DNA of 64,000 nucleotides. Origin: Mesocentrotus franciscanus (lineage: Eukaryota; Echinodermata; Echinoidea; Camarodonta; Strongylocentrotidae). The stretch's first letter is position 1, and the number at the start of each line of letters is the position of its first letter. The notes beneath the pieces are model-generated. The model did no database searches. It saw nothing but the letters and a program-made list of their open reading frames with translations, and had not been told where the DNA came from. Positions 22,926 through 34,900 of this stretch are shown piece by piece. The DNA is taken from assembly GCA_037976565.1 (NCBI GenBank), contig CP137680.1, positions 30,711,694-30,775,693 on the forward strand, given 5' to 3'. Both the position numbers and the translations under genes were made by a program.

Positions 22926-25900
22926 GTAAGTTTTTGATTGCACAGAATATTACAGGTTACAACTTTGCATGATTGTCATGTTGTTTATGTTCAATATTGT
23001 AGTATTAGCAGTTATACATACACTGTAGATAAGATCATCAGGGCCAAGTAACACAAAGCTTAGCAATTGATCGTACAATTGATTTATATCATTATATGAT
23101 TGATTGCATTAATCACTATGTGCAATCAATTCCAAAAATCAGTAGTACAATCAATTGCTAAGCATTGTGTTACAGGGCCCTGGGGGTGTTTCACAAAGAC
23201 TAAGATCGACTTTAAGTTGGACTTAAGTATAGCAGGCCGTTCATGCCATTGTTTGCTATCATTATTTACTGGCATTGGTCTCTCAAGGGATGTACAAATC
23301 ATGGTAAAAAATCTACAAAACTTACATTTTTTGATAATTCATTATTGAACGAAAAAATATTATCTGTAGATTATAATTGAGAGCCCAATGGTGAGAGCAA
23401 ACAATGGCACGAACGGCCTGTTATACTTAAGTCCAACTTAAAGTCGATCTTAGTCTTTGTGAAACACCTCCCAGGTCTGTAAACCTACATGTATATCTTT
23501 GTATCTTCTTTCTTAAGGGGGAGGGGGTGGTACTTTTTAGCCATTATAGTTTTCTGTAAGTTTTCATACATTTTTGTAGGTAAAACAATCCTGTAGCAGG
23601 GATCCTTATTCACCATACTGTACATGTACAGTACAGTACAGTACATAAGGATTTTGAATGTCATTTCTATATTTTTTGTGGGGAAGGGGGTAAATTTCTT
23701 TTTAATTTCAAAGCAATTTTATATTAGGGCTTAGACTTTGTTCAGTTTTTGAATTAGCAAGTCATTTTAAGTTATTGTGTGAGGACATCAATGTATGGTT
23801 TGATAGATTCAATGTAGCATGAAGGGAAATATGAATTTAGGACAATGTTAGCTTTCTGAGAATATCTCTCATCTTCTAATGTAAGTTTTACACAGTACAA
23901 GTTCATTGAATACACATATTGTCCCAGTCATTAATTAACATGTACAGTACAGAGTGAGTCAGAAAAAATGTCCCACTTTTTAAAAGTTGTATTGTTTGAA
24001 GTATGAATATTTAATCACGGGTTTCATGATATGTCTTGATAGAGTTATCCTCCAAGTACATTTAGGTACCATTTTCGTTTGAATCTCTGCATGCATGACT
24101 GAACATCAGACAATCTTTACAAGACTGCCAGATCTCACTTGCGCCAAGTTACTGGGTGAGGAATTAAACCGTGCATTGAACAAAGACAGTCAGACAGACA
24201 CACACACGCACAGACACACACACACACGCACACACGCACACACAAACGCATTCAAGCACACGCACACACACACACCCAACACACAGCACACGGTAAAAAT
24301 TGTTTCATAATTTCCTCTTTTCTGATTAAGCATTGATTTTTATCAAGATCGATGAATGTTTAAGTGGCATTTCCCTGACAATCTTTCCCTTTAGTACACA
24401 TACATGTACACTACCCCCATCATATCATCATCATCATCATTGTCATCATCTTAATCTTCATCATCATCATCATCATCATCATCATGAAGCTCAACACGCA
24501 CAACATCCGCCAATATGCACCAAGAGGACAGCGGCCACTCAACTTTTCGTACGAGAAGAAGAATTCCCGACAAAAAGTAACAATTTGGGTGGGCCTTGTC
24601 GGGAATGGAACGCTCATTTGTGTGCGTGTGCCTGTTCGTGTGCGTATGTGTGTTTGTGTGTGTATGCGTGTATGCGTGTGTGCGTGCGTGCATGTGTGTT
24701 TTGTCCGTCTGGCTGTCTTTGTTCAAAACACTATTTTTTATTCCTCACCCAGCAACTTGGCGCAAGTGAGATCTGGCAGTCTTGTAAAGATTGTCTGATG
24801 TTCAGTCATGCATGCAGAGATTCAAATGAAAATGGTACCTAAATGTACTTGGAGGATAACTCTATCAAGACATATCATGAAACCCGTGATTAAATATTCA
24901 TACTTCAAACAATACAACTTTTAAAAAGTGGGACATTTTTTCTGACTCACTCTGTATACATGTAGTTCATACCTGTACATGTAGTGCACAGTATCTTTCA
25001 TTATTGTTGATTTTTAATAAAGCAAATTTGCAAAATTATGAGTGCAGATTGTTTGAATAAATGCTGATTTTGAGTGAAAGAAGACTTCAGTACATATTTT
25101 TTGATACTGTCCTAAGCTCAAGCATATACATGTATACTTGAATGAAAGCATTAATCAATGAAATGATTGTGGAAACTTGTGCCTCTTCTTTAACTTTGAT
25201 GGAAGTTTCCTGATATTTATTAGACTAAAAAAAAAAACTCTGAGCTTAATATTAAAGTAAAATCTCAGTACTTCAATTAATCAAATGCAATAAGACCAAT
25301 GTGGCATAATAACTAATTAAGCTACACTAAACAACAACAACAAAAACAAACAAATTTCCTTTCCTATTTCTTCCTTTCTTTCTTTTTCTTGTTTTTATTT
25401 CATTTGTTTTTTTTATTTCATTACATGTTTATAATACATTAGCTTGAAATCAGTCACTGGGATATTAATACTATCTTCCTCTCTACCTTATGGGCGCATC
25501 ATTTAAATTGGCATCAAAACAGGAAGTTTGAAATTAGCTTGATATGCCAGGGACATGGGGGATGTAGACCACCATACATGTACATGTACATGTACATTTA
25601 GTAGTAGTAGTAGTAGTTATCTATGATCTAGATCACATTCAGCTAACATTTAGCATGGGAGAGACCTTTAGAATTGTAATTTTGAATTTTCACAACTTTG
25701 ATTTGCGATTAAGTTATAGAAAGAATGGACCAGGTAGTGGTGTTCATTTGATAGCAAAGATCCCTTGGTCAGGAGTAAAAAGTTAAATATAGCTGGTCAG
25801 GATATAGATGATTTAAATTTGACCTAATTGCTGTTAAAAAGGATTAAAACTCATTGATAATCTGCAACTTTTCAGTCACTCCAGCCAAGTGGAAACTGCT

Positions 25901-28900
25901 CTTATTCCCATGTGTAGTCAATGTGCTGTTAAACTTGATCTTTATTCTTACCATTTTATGAAGTACATGTATACCCATTCAGAATATAAAATTGCTGAGA
26001 TTAGCTCTCTCACTGCTGTTAAAGGTTAGCTGTTCAAGTTTTTTGAAAATGTTATGTATTCCATCAAAGCACTTTTCAAATGGATAGAAGAAAAAAATAA
26101 GTAAACCAAGATTCCCTTGTAACAATCTTTTGGCAATGATTCAAACATTTATGGTTGCCTTTTCAAGCTTCTAAAAGATGTTTCAGAATTGTTCATGTTA
26201 CTTTGAAAAACAATAATTAAAATTGTATAGCATGTACTGTACATTTAGTTGGAACTGGTGCCATTCATATAAATTCAGAAACAATTATCGTGAAATATGT
26301 AATCTGATCTTGCATGTTGATCTAACAGCATCATCTCTGATTTAAAGAAATAATTTTAATAGCCTGCATGTTTTGATCAAAACTAAATCAACACCAATGA
26401 TTCTAATGATTGGAAAAATGGAAAAGAATGGGTTATTGTGCATGAAAACAAAATGTTTCATTTCCAAACTCTAACCTTCTCTGTTGCCTAGCTCTGTAAC
26501 CCAAAGTGATGCCAGTGCTGCTATGCTTCCAGGTTGTCTTGTCATTCTATCTTTCTCACTTTCTCATTTGTGCACTATCTCAAGAATCAATTAAGGAACA
26601 AATTTGGTATCTGTTTACATCTTTACATCTTGGTAGACTTTGGGAACATGAGGTCAAAGGTCAAATGCAATTGAGGTCAAATTCTAGATAGAGTAATGAC
26701 AGGTCCAATTTTTCCCAGATTAATACCAGTGTGCATCATAAAGAGGCAAGCTGAGAAATTTTTTGGTCTAAAGATTAGAAAAGAATCCAAAAAGAAAGTC
26801 ATTAAATTTTTTACAATATTGGCATCTTTTAATTGTTAATTCTGATTGTAAGGCAGAAGTGGGCTAGAGATTTTACCTCTTCTCTTCTCTTTCTTCCTGA
26901 CACCTTCCTGGGATGCAGCAACGCTCACTATTTGCAATTCATTTATTTACTCACTGCAGGTGCACCACCACCACTGCCTTCATCAAGGCCCAAAGGAGCT
27001 TATGTACCACCCCCTGTACCCTTCAATCGTCCTAAAGTTGCCTATGTGCACCCTCTCCCTCCCTCCACACCGGAGCCAAGTCAAGAGGATGTTAACATGA
27101 AACCTGGCCAACAATCTGGTGTGATAAACATGGATGTGCAAGATGGAGCCCCAAATAGTTTAGGACAGCAGTTGCATGCAGCGCTTCAAAATAGGATGAT
27201 GAATAACTTAAATGATATCTCCAGTAAACCTAACCCTCCTAATAAGCCAAGTGGGATGGAAGCGCCAAGACCAGTTCCATCTCAGAGACCAGATATTTCA
27301 CATAAATCGGCACCGCAACCAAACCCCATCCCCAGAAATAGACCAATGAGCTATAGCTCCTTTGGGGACCTATTTGGTGGTAGCACTAACAAACAACAGC
27401 AGCAACAACAGCAGCCTGCTTCACTTTCAAACCAAACCTCTCATACATCATCATCATCATCATCTTCATCATCTTCCACATTTAATCAGTTAAGTGGCTT
27501 GTTTGGTTCCTCATCTTCATCCTCACCACCCACAGGATCAAATGTAACCCTAACAGCCACTTCAGATCAGAAAAAGGCTGCTGCCAATTTCTCCTGGAAT
27601 GTTGCTAAAGATGCCTCAAAGAATGTTAGTGCTAAAGATGTCTTCAGTGTAGGAAGTCTGTTTGCATCTTCCTACTCCAACAAGGGTAAAGTGAATGCTA
27701 GTCAGGATCAGCAAGCAGCTCTTGGGCGTATCTCAGGTCAGGTTGGACAGAGCGCTGTCAAGAATGTCACGGCAGAGGAGATAGGCCATGCTACTAATTT
27801 TGCAACCACAAATGCTGTGAACAACGCTACCAGAAATGCAGAACCAAGCAATCAGCAAAAATCCTCAATAGATCTACTCGCTCAAATGATGGGAAGTAAA
27901 GGAGGAGGAGGACTACCACCCCCATCACAGAATCCTGCCGCTAGAGCCAGACCAAAGCCATTGCAGCAGAATGCCCCAGCACAACTAAATCTTGCATCTG
28001 GTCTGCCACCCCCTCCCTCTCCTACACCGCGTCAGAAGGTGGCCCCTCAGCCCCAGAGAGTTGCACCCCAGCCCCAGAGAGTTGCACCCCAGCCCCAATC
28101 AGGCCCTCCTAGAGCAGCACCAAAAGCTCCACCTTCCAAGACCAAGTCTCAAGGAGGAGGCTCTCTGATTGACTTTGATGCATTAGAAGCCATAAAGTCT
28201 GGACCACCAGGGTTACCGAAGTCTAAGGCTCAGGGTGCTGCAGGAGCTAGGAGTAAGCCCACTATCATCAGACCAAATGCGGGTAACAGTAGATCTGCAT
28301 CACCTGCAGTAGAACAGCAACAGAAGAAGAGCAAACCTCCACCAAGGGTAAGATTCAATTCCATGTTTTTTCTACCAATTGTTAAACTTTCCTCACCTTG
28401 CTCTTTCATAAGCTCCTTTATCCACGGGTTGACCCATCTGCATATTTTAATGTACCGCTGATTGCAATTGTCTATCTGGTCATGTGTGCTGTTTTTAGTT
28501 TTGTGTGATTACAGTATTTTGATTCCATTCATACAATATTATAATAAGAGGTTCTTTAATACTTAGAACTATTATATACATGTATGCAAAAAACTTTGGT
28601 GAATTTTTGCAAATGGTCCAGATTCGCAAAATTTGTATGCTGTGAAATCGATCATTCATATGTCATAACTTTTTGCAATTCAGCAAATTTTTTTGCCACA
28701 GAAACAGCTGTCTTTAATAAACGGCTCACAAAAATTGTTTGTTGTGAACAAAATTCTTGTTTTGCACATATAAGGCAATCAGGATATTTTTGTATGGAAA
28801 GCTACATGTACAGAATATGTGCCTACTGTACATCCAAAATTGTTTGCTTGTTTCAATGACATCATTGCAACATTGCACATTTCTACCGAATCGTTTGTAT

Positions 28901-31900
28901 AAGATCCATGAATCTAAACCATGGGGGTTTGTTCACAAAATACCACGGTAAACTGGGGAGGATTTTATGCATCTTTTAGAAAGAAATTCAATTGAATTCA
29001 ATTTCATTTTTATTGTCCAATGGATATTTGCTTTGCTCACATTTTACATATAGCTTTTCATAACATAAACATGTCCATAGGCATCATAGCAAATATAGAT
29101 ATCATAGCATAGATCTTATACATGTACGTAACATGATACATGTACATGTATGTAACATGATGCATGTAGATGTAATATATGCAATATATTAAACAAAAAC
29201 GGTCATAATTTTTTCATTGCCTTGTAGAGGGAAAAAAGTAGTTGTGTGACATGACTCTGGAAAAACAATAGCACTTGATATTATGGAGTGTTTGTACAGA
29301 TAGAGAAGGAACAAAGCAATTTTAATAGGAAGCGTTCAGTACGGCACTCCATTGATCAGTGATGTACTGCTTTTCACACTTTTGTATCTCATAACACACA
29401 GATAATTGAGTACATATGGGAACATTGTTTTCACAGGTACTTTTTTCATCCCCACGTGCCATTCTAGTACACAAACAAACAAAAATACTCTGCAGTTTAC
29501 TCCAAAATAATGTGCCTTAATACAGGAAGAATGTATACCTATTCAGGAAGCGCTCCAAGTCCAATCTTGTTTCGTGTTTCATTCACTGCAGCCTGTTGGT
29601 GGTCCTCCTACCAAGAAGATGGCTCCATCCAGACCCAACGCAGTCCATGGTACCCGTTCAGCTGGGAGTACACCACCTAGACCAAGTGGACTTCAACCAA
29701 AGAGAAAAGCACCTCCTAGACCTGGTAGTCAGAAAGGTAATTTTTAAGTTTGTTTTTAAAAAATAGTAATAAATAACAGCATTCAATCAAGATGTTGCTG
29801 TTGATGCTTTTGTTGTTGTTGTTGATGTTGATGATTGTGGTAGTGCTAGTGGTGGTGTTGGTAGTGATTAGATAAAAATAATTTCCACGTTTCCATGTAT
29901 GGTGTTATTTTCTTTTGCCTAAATAGGCAACACTCTATTTTATTTAATTGTTTAATAATCTTCCAAATCATACTCTTATTTTCTAGAAAATTCAATTGAT
30001 ATGTAAATACCAATTTGATTTAACACACCCTGGTATACCCTAAGCATAAGTATATTGTTCCTATGTTTAGACCCCTCGTAAAAAAATGTGGTGATTTGAA
30101 TCTGAAATAAAGAATATAAATGTGGAATAAATGCTACGGAGACCGGTAGTCCGGTAGATGTGTGTTTAATGTGCTAGATTCTATGCATATTGATTGAGTT
30201 TGTGGGAAGAAGCTTTGCCACATTTTGCATATTGGCATGCATGGTATTTTAAAGAGGAATAGAAGATACTGGAGTGTGTTTTTATTATGCAAAGTTGATT
30301 TTACAGAGTCTTTGTTGTTTGAGTTATGTTGCCCTTTGACCTTTCCTGGTTGTTATTGTAGGTAAGAAGATGGCTCCTAAAGTCCCAGGAGGAGGAGGAG
30401 CAGCCAAGAAATTACCCCCAAGACCAGGGCCAGGACATGCTCTTTATAATAAATATATGGTAAGATTATCATTATTGATTATCACTGTTGATTATACTCT
30501 ATGCATGTACAGTGTATACTGTATGTCTACTTGTTAATAAAAAATAACTATTTCTCAGCTTATGTTTCTCTTTGTACCCAAAATAATATGATTTTATATT
30601 TGTTGGGAATGTTTATTGTGATTATGAAGTTGTGTTTTTATCCTACATATTCTTGAAAATGATTATGTAAATTGTATTTGATGATTAAAATTAAAATTCT
30701 TATAATAACGGTTCCTGATTAAAAAGAGAACACAAAACAAAACAAAACCATTTACAAACCACATAAACATATACAGTAATCATTACCCTGTTTAATGGAT
30801 TCATGTTCAACTCACTGCAATCACTCTCCACTATAATGTTAGTAGATTGCAATGACATTTCATTCACAAAGAACATGAAAATGGATCAAAAATTTCTTGT
30901 AGATCATTCTGTAATTTTAGCCTGAATATGCCATTTTGCAAGATGTACATGAAAATCATGAATGATAAAATGGAATGAAATTATACAAAGGCATTAAAGG
31001 TACTATGTCCCATTTGCACTAAAAGACATTTTCAAGCCCTTTCCTGTTGAGGGAAGTTCGAAATTAATATTATCTTTCAAATGCCGTTGGAATTTAACCT
31101 TTTCATTTTTGGGGCCTGCAAGTGGGACATAATGTAGTACCTTTAATGGTCAAATTTGCCCTAAAATATGAATGCTCAACATTTGTCGGTGGTTTGAAGT
31201 GCCCAAAATTTGATATCTTGTATCATAATTTTTGGACTGACAAAAGAGAGCTTGTCTTTTTTCATGTTTTTAAAAATGGGTTCATGAATTGAGAAGTAAG
31301 ATATCATGGAGAAAATTCGCATAAAGATGAAATATGAAATGGATTATAGACTTGTCTCACAAAATATTGTTTTTGTACACATTTTTGTAAACTGCAAAGT
31401 TATTTTGGTACATGTATGTATGTATCTCACTTTGATGTTTGTTCCACTTCATATTAATGACACCCCTTTTGAATCAGTGTATGTAAATACATGGTATATC
31501 CAGCCTATGATGATTTGAAATGTCATCTTAGCTTGCTTGCTCAGAGGAAACATGATCAAGATTATAGGGAGCAAACTTGACTAGGATCCAAAGATCAAAT
31601 AGTGTAGTCTTCCTAAACAGACCCTGACATCAGTGAGGAAGGTTCTCTATCAGTATATAAAACTAAGTGCTATACTTTTTCCCCTATATACAGTCTGTAG
31701 GGGAGAGTGGGGTTGGTTGGAACATTTTTCAGAAAAATGACTCTATAACGCAATTAAAATTGATTCAGGATTTAATAACTATATCAGTTCAAGCATACAT
31801 CTGTGTGTTACAAATACAGCATATAACATTCTAAGACTTGTTTATGTTATTAAAATAATCCACTTTGAAAAAGTTATCTCAGCTGTTTCAACTAACCCCA

Positions 31901-34900
31901 TGCATGGGGTTAGTTGGAACATGACATGGGGTTAGTTGGAACATGGTGTGTGGTTACTTAAAAACTACACTGTAACTACTTACAACTGTTGTTAAATGAT
32001 TTTAAAAATCAATTTAAAAATCAATATGGCATGCCCTAATGATCAACAACAATCAACACTCAATTAAGGATACACAGTCTTTTAGTTAGTCTTCTTAGTC
32101 TGCTTGAGACCTTTTGCAGTCACTGAAGTCTGTAGGTGTCTCAAGGGGGCTACGGTGAGATTAGCTGAAAAGACGATGTAGACTTCACGGGTTATAAAGT
32201 TGTTTACTATTGTTACAAATTGTACGCCTAACTATTTGTTTCCAAAACAATATTTCAGGTTCAGAACCTTAACCCTAATAGACCTATCGCTCACTATATC
32301 TCACTGTCGAAAATCAGAAAATTGCACTAAGTCCGACTACGTCATCAACCGGTGGCCTATATAGGTACCAAATCGCTGCCATGGCAGCGTCACAGGCATG
32401 GCTTGCTATGGGTGATCAAGGGATTGGGGTGCGAGAGGTCCCGGGTTCGAATCCTGGGTGAACCACTCTTTTTTTCATGTATACATTTGAAATGAGATTA
32501 GGGTTAGGGTTAAGGATGTACCACATTTAAGTTAGTCTCCTTTGAAAGTCTCCCTAACACTCCTGCCATGCATGATCACAGTAGGAGTCTCAAGCAGGTT
32601 GCGAAAGAGATGCGACAGATATGATCTACCCTTAAAGTTTGAAATCAAGTAATTTGGAATAGTAAAAAAACTTCTAAAGGCCTACTGTTCATCACACATT
32701 TATAACCCATTTTATGTTAAGGTTCAATAAATTCATAACTGTAAAGTTTATTTCAAAATTTGTTGCAGGTACAACACTCATAGATTTTTAACCATTTCAG
32801 TCTCGAACTATTTGCTTTCAAACTATTTCAGGTTTAACAACACAACACAGGTTAAGATGTGGTATTTCGAACTCGGTTGCAACGGTGCGGCATGGCCTAT
32901 GATTAACTAGGACTTCTATTACAGCTCTTCATATCCATCTGGTGGGGTCTGCCCACGGGTAGTCTTCCTTTTGTATGTTCGTGGCATCTTTCGTGGATTG
33001 CTGAAAAGAGACAAAAAAAATCCTAAGTGGATATTCACAATGTAAAATCTAGAAATAGGCCAAATATCAATTGCCAATTACCATTTGTTTCCTGCCAAAA
33101 ATAGGCCAGACCATTCCTAGAAAAATAGGCCCAACACTAAACTATGCACATATCACTGACCTTCATTCGAGTGCAACTTCAAGATGATTTTTGTAATCTT
33201 TAAAAAAGTTCAGGAGATGCCCTAAAAGTGGGAATTGGAAATTTGTGAATAAAAAACTACATTTGATTTCAACATGATCTGAATTTGTGAATAGGGCCTA
33301 TTTACTACCGTAAGCCTACATTTAACACAATTATCATTATGTGGGTAGGCCTAAGCTTACTACAGCATGCTTTCATGTGAATAAAAAAAATTGGGTTGTC
33401 CATATAATAATACTATGTTTAAATTTAAAAAATACAGTAATATGCATTCACTTTACATTTAATTAATATGATGGGGTTGGTTGGAACATGTTCCAATAAA
33501 CCCCATGCCCAATGTTTCAACTAACCCCGAGAGCACTTGGCAGATGTTTAAGCTTATTGTGCAAAACATGGCATACAACTGCACACCTATTTAGCCTTAT
33601 TTTGTAGCTTAGTATAAGAGCCTAACATACCAAAAATATAGCCACATGAATCTATAAACATCATAGAGATAATACAAAATTTCTTAATGTCAAAAAATTA
33701 GTCAAAAGTTGAAAAATCAAACTTACCTTTCTAACTCCAAGAAGACTGAGACCCATGTGCTGTAGGCAATGTGGTATGTGGGGGTTGCTTTTGCACACCA
33801 CCTGATGGCAGTGTTTCTAGAAATTAATTGTTGATTTTTAGGAAAATCAATGTTTCAACTAACCCCGCGTTCCAACCAACCCCACTCTCCCCTACATGTT
33901 TGAAAGATTAGACTAGATGTAAAGGTCAAGTGTACCTGCAAACTAAATATACATGTACATGTAGCTGTACATGCCCCCTTTGTAGAGAGATTACTCATGA
34001 GATCCTTGAACTGTTGTCATATTCCCAGAATAACTACAAATGATCAGGAAATCATTCAGTGACAACTAGTCATCACCGTATTACTAGTATTGGACTGTCG
34101 TTGTCCTTATATAACTATTTTCCATACTAGGCTAGATTAGAGTTGTACATGTTCTGACTGTATTCACAGACACATACATTTACATTAGCAAAAGATATCA
34201 AAAGTAAATTTCTAATCTGTTCGTTCTGTTAGCAATTCAAAAGTAACAAAACTGACTTCATTTGTCAATTTGAATATGAATAATTGGGAAACAGAAATCA
34301 ACTCCATTCTGTAGTGTAGCGAAAGTGAAACAGGAAATAGTAGCTTGGCTAGTTTGATCCAATGTTTTATTTTCTTTTTCTTGATAAATGCAGCATCATG
34401 TCATCATGCAGAAAGATTTCTGAATACATGTAACTACAGGATACTATGTGCTTTTAGATTCAATCATCTTACAGATATATCTTTTTAAAGCCTCTCTAAA
34501 GTGTTGGGAGCCCCAAAAATTTGATGGCAAAATTTCACTTAACTTGTATCATAATGTGAGAGAGGATGTCATTTAAGACTCATTTCTGCAAGGATTGTCA
34601 AAACAAATATGTTTGAAGTCGAATATTGATGAAAGAATACATAATTTAAGTTTTCTGCGTACAATAGAAAATCCAAGTTATGTATTCTTTTAACAATATT
34701 AGTCTTCAAACACATTTTTTTTTTTGGGGGAATCTTTGCAGAAGTGTGTCTTAAATGACATCCTCTTTCACATTCAAATTTTTGGCGAATTTGGGGCTCC
34801 CAACACTTTAAGGGGGCTTTAAAGGAGTGATGTGGAAAGATTAACCATGTTATGAGAAGAGTTTGTATTTAAAGAATCTATAATTAGAATGTGGTTTAGT

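Larger units (their letters stand above)
23950..24954. mobile_element. Mariner-like foldback element, 1005 bp, TA flanked
   Basis: Perfect outer ends CAGAGTGAGTCAGAAAAAAT and its complement, flanked by TA at 23948-23949 and 24955-24956, indicate a Tc1/mariner-type insertion. The arms are about 230 bp (to ~24190 and from ~24710) and differ at only a few bases. The arms extend into complementary simple repeats: CA-rich on the left (24190-24295) and TG-rich on the right (24615-24700), around a central ATC microsatellite. No transposase frame was found. Confidence 0.85.
22926..26959 (+). other. SH3D19 intron 1
   Basis: 4-kb intron containing MITEs at 23039-23182 and 23179-23475 and the mariner-like foldback at 23950-24954. 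It also has an ACATGT run near 25574-25597 and AGGTCA half-sites at 26651-26679. No exon was recognised. Confidence 0.6.

Noticed and set aside
24333..24842. His/Cys-rich 169-residue open frame
   Set aside because: It crosses ATC and TG microsatellites inside a foldback transposon and resembles no protein.
26833..28461. Single 542-residue open frame as a complete protein
   Set aside because: Its ends run into introns. Acceptor at 26959 and donor at 28348 fit, and phases match the ATGGCTG exon upstream and exon 3 downstream.
32395..32464. Functional tRNA-Pro gene
   Set aside because: The 5' half cannot form the D and anticodon stems, and it lies in a transposon.
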